The notes beneath the pieces were generated by a model that was not told the DNA's origin, made no database searches, and saw only the letters and a list, made by a program, of their open reading frames with translations. Source: Psoroptes ovis (lineage: Eukaryota > Arthropoda > Arachnida > Sarcoptiformes > Psoroptidae). From it: a stretch of 64,000 bases of DNA. The position numbers and the translations under genes are program-made. Location: positions 434,001 through 498,000 of the forward strand of contig PQWQ01000020.1 of the NCBI GenBank assembly GCA_002943765.1, in the 5' to 3' direction. Below are positions 63,599 through 64,000 of this stretch, one piece after another (positions within the stretch are counted from its first letter, which is position 1; each line of letters begins with the position of its first letter).

Positions 63599-64000
63599 TT
63601 GATTGTGATTCTGTATTCAATTTCAAAATTTTTTCGGGTCAATTCGAAAATGAATTAATTTCGATTTATCGCATTCGGATGTCAAATTTGGCCCAAATTT
63701 AATCATCATCAAAAAAAATAATGATTAAATTGAATTGAATAATTATTTGTACAAATGTTTACATTCATTTTTCAATTTTGAAAAATAAATAAATAAATAT
63801 TTTTATATTTGACCAACCGAATCATTCATTGATTGTCTATTTATTTATTCAATTCAATTCAATTGAAATTCAATTGATTAATTTATTCATGATAATTCAT
63901 CAATGAATGAAAACATGATTCAATGGTCTAGCAATTATTTAGAATACGATGCAATGAATGGTCTGTTTTCTGTTTCGCTTCGATCGAAGGTTCATTTTCA
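63599..64000 (+). other. KIFBP 3' flank
   Basis: A run of AATAAATAAATAAAT at about 63783 should supply the KIFBP polyadenylation signal. The rest is AT-rich. I see no gene before the window ends. Confidence 0.6.

Noticed and set aside
1..64000. tRNA, rRNA and CRISPR arrays
   Set aside because: I looked for B-box-like GGTTCRANYCC on both strands and for regular spacer-repeat arrays and found none; the dispersed elements are transposon-like, not array-like.

Overview
The window is eukaryotic nuclear DNA: very AT-rich, with spliced genes on both strands, GT-AG introns (many only about 50-80 bp) and long low-complexity (Asn/His/Ser/Gln/Ala) tracts inside proteins. The gene set (Dbx, HNF4, PLC-gamma, CARM1, PP1, KIFBP, VPS52 and others) is animal. 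The compactness, AT bias, short introns and mariner-like miniature elements suggest an arthropod, most likely a small-genome acariform mite of the dust-mite or scab-mite kind. That placement is inference. No sequence here fixes the species.

Layout. Bases 1-8580 are non-coding and rich in miniature inverted-repeat elements. Bases 8581-20154 (+) hold a five-exon Dbx homeobox gene with large introns. Bases 20155-27691 are again non-coding and element-rich. From 27.7 to 42.7 kb the window is gene-dense: a casein kinase 1 gamma-like kinase (+), TMEM41B/stasimon (-), a ten-exon phospholipase C gamma (-), VPS52 (+, divergent from PLC-gamma) and the nuclear receptor HNF4 (-). Bases 42.7-47.6 kb form a second non-coding, element-bearing stretch upstream of HNF4. 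Then follow CutA (+), the cytochrome oxidase assembly factor COA8/APOPT1 (+), the arginine methyltransferase CARM1/PRMT4 (-), the protein phosphatase 1 catalytic subunit (-) and KIF-binding protein KIFBP (+, divergent from PP1). I rebuilt every exon chain by reading splice sites and checking frame. Ten of the eleven (all but CK1 gamma, which has one intron) were checked across several joins or over long conserved blocks, and every chain closes in frame.

How the genes relate. This is a normal animal neighbourhood, not an operon-like system. Two are developmental or metabolic transcription factors (Dbx, HNF4). Several are signalling enzymes (CK1 gamma, PLC-gamma, PP1, CARM1). TMEM41B and VPS52 act in membrane lipid handling and endosome-to-Golgi traffic. 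COA8, and perhaps CutA and KIFBP, touch mitochondria or organelle transport.

Most interesting: (1) about 23 intact miniature elements plus one half-copy, about 79-93 bp each, with mariner-like termini and TA target duplications. They fall into two main subfamilies, flank Dbx and HNF4, and are absent from the coding-dense blocks. (2) A PLC-gamma that keeps both SH2 domains and both halves of the split PH domain but has no SH3 domain and no room in the intron for one. (3) A tandem pair of CRE-like palindromic units between the divergent PLC-gamma and VPS52 genes. (4) A 15-bp inverted repeat in Dbx intron 1 whose spacer, if flipped, would extend a signal-peptide-like reading frame. (5) Shared short motifs upstream of neighbouring genes.
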